Positions 64,000 through 64,000 of a stretch of 64,000 nt of DNA are shown piece by piece (within the stretch, counting starts at the first letter, position 1; each line of letters opens with the position of its first letter). The stretch covers positions 1 to 64,000 of the forward strand of contig PARQ01000015.1 of the NCBI GenBank assembly GCA_002711555.1. The letters run 5' to 3'. The notes beneath the pieces are model-generated. The model ran no database searches and was not told the origin of the DNA. It worked only from the letters and a program-made list of their open reading frames with translations. A program made the position numbers and the translations under genes. Source of the DNA: Rhodospirillaceae bacterium. GTDB lineage: Bacteria; Pseudomonadota; Alphaproteobacteria; UBA8366.

Positions 64000-64000
64000 T

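Noticed and set aside
1..64000. CRISPR arrays, insertion sequences, prophage or integrase genes
   Set aside because: No regular repeats, terminal inverted repeats or transposase/integrase motifs were found on either strand.

Overview
The window reads as chromosomal DNA of an alphaproteobacterium of moderate GC (about 45% by eye). Typical alphaproteobacterial markers are a DUF1674/SDHAF4 protein, a mitofilin-like protein between hemD and hemY, divergent tsaD/hemC, gpsA followed by YciI, an IalB-family protein before rlmN and argG, and a CcmI-type system I cytochrome c cluster. There is no insertion sequence, phage gene, CRISPR array or rRNA.

Layout. 1-8 kb: rsmB (cut by the left edge), sdhAF4, acs, a Rieske ferredoxin, three YciI domains in two genes, gpsA and tsaD. 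7.4-11.9 kb: hemC, hemD, a mitofilin-like protein and hemY. 12-21.8 kb: tRNA-Thr, a cNMP-binding protein, a Bax1/YccA membrane protein, a YbbA/YbbP-type ABC system divergent from a TesA esterase, FIST, a TauD-like dioxygenase, phhB, a Sel1 protein and an EamA exporter. 22-31.6 kb: acetoacetyl-CoA synthetase with an aminotransferase, a SpoU methyltransferase, IalB, frameshifted rlmN, argG, DUF3253, an MFS protein, folD, YggT; then tRNA-Ala.

32-53.5 kb is an accessory-looking catabolic block. It holds an FMN hydroxy-acid dehydrogenase, an HsaA-like flavin monooxygenase, a flavin reductase, a luciferase-like monooxygenase, two Gfo/Idh oxidoreductases, two CaiB-type CoA-transferases, a two-hotdog dehydratase, a VOC/methylmalonyl-CoA-epimerase-like protein, a MenB/BadI-like crotonase, a class I CoA-transferase pair, an alpha/beta hydrolase, an ACMSD-like amidohydrolase, an M24 protein with altered metal ligands, and a CobW GTPase followed by twin LVIVD propellers. 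I see no transporter or regulator in it. It may be an undescribed CoA-linked degradation pathway; the substrate cannot be read from sequence.

53.5-64 kb is a compact minus-strand ccmA-B-C-D-E-F-G-H-I run (ccmD is only 59 codons; ccmI seems to start with CTG), a structured intergenic region with a strong terminator, a second 2-oxoglutarate dioxygenase, and the C-terminal half of an AcnB-type aconitase that runs off the right edge. Two genes (tesA, rlmN) look frame-broken in the same way, each explained by one missing base. This suggests short homopolymer errors in the assembly, though real slippage cannot be excluded.
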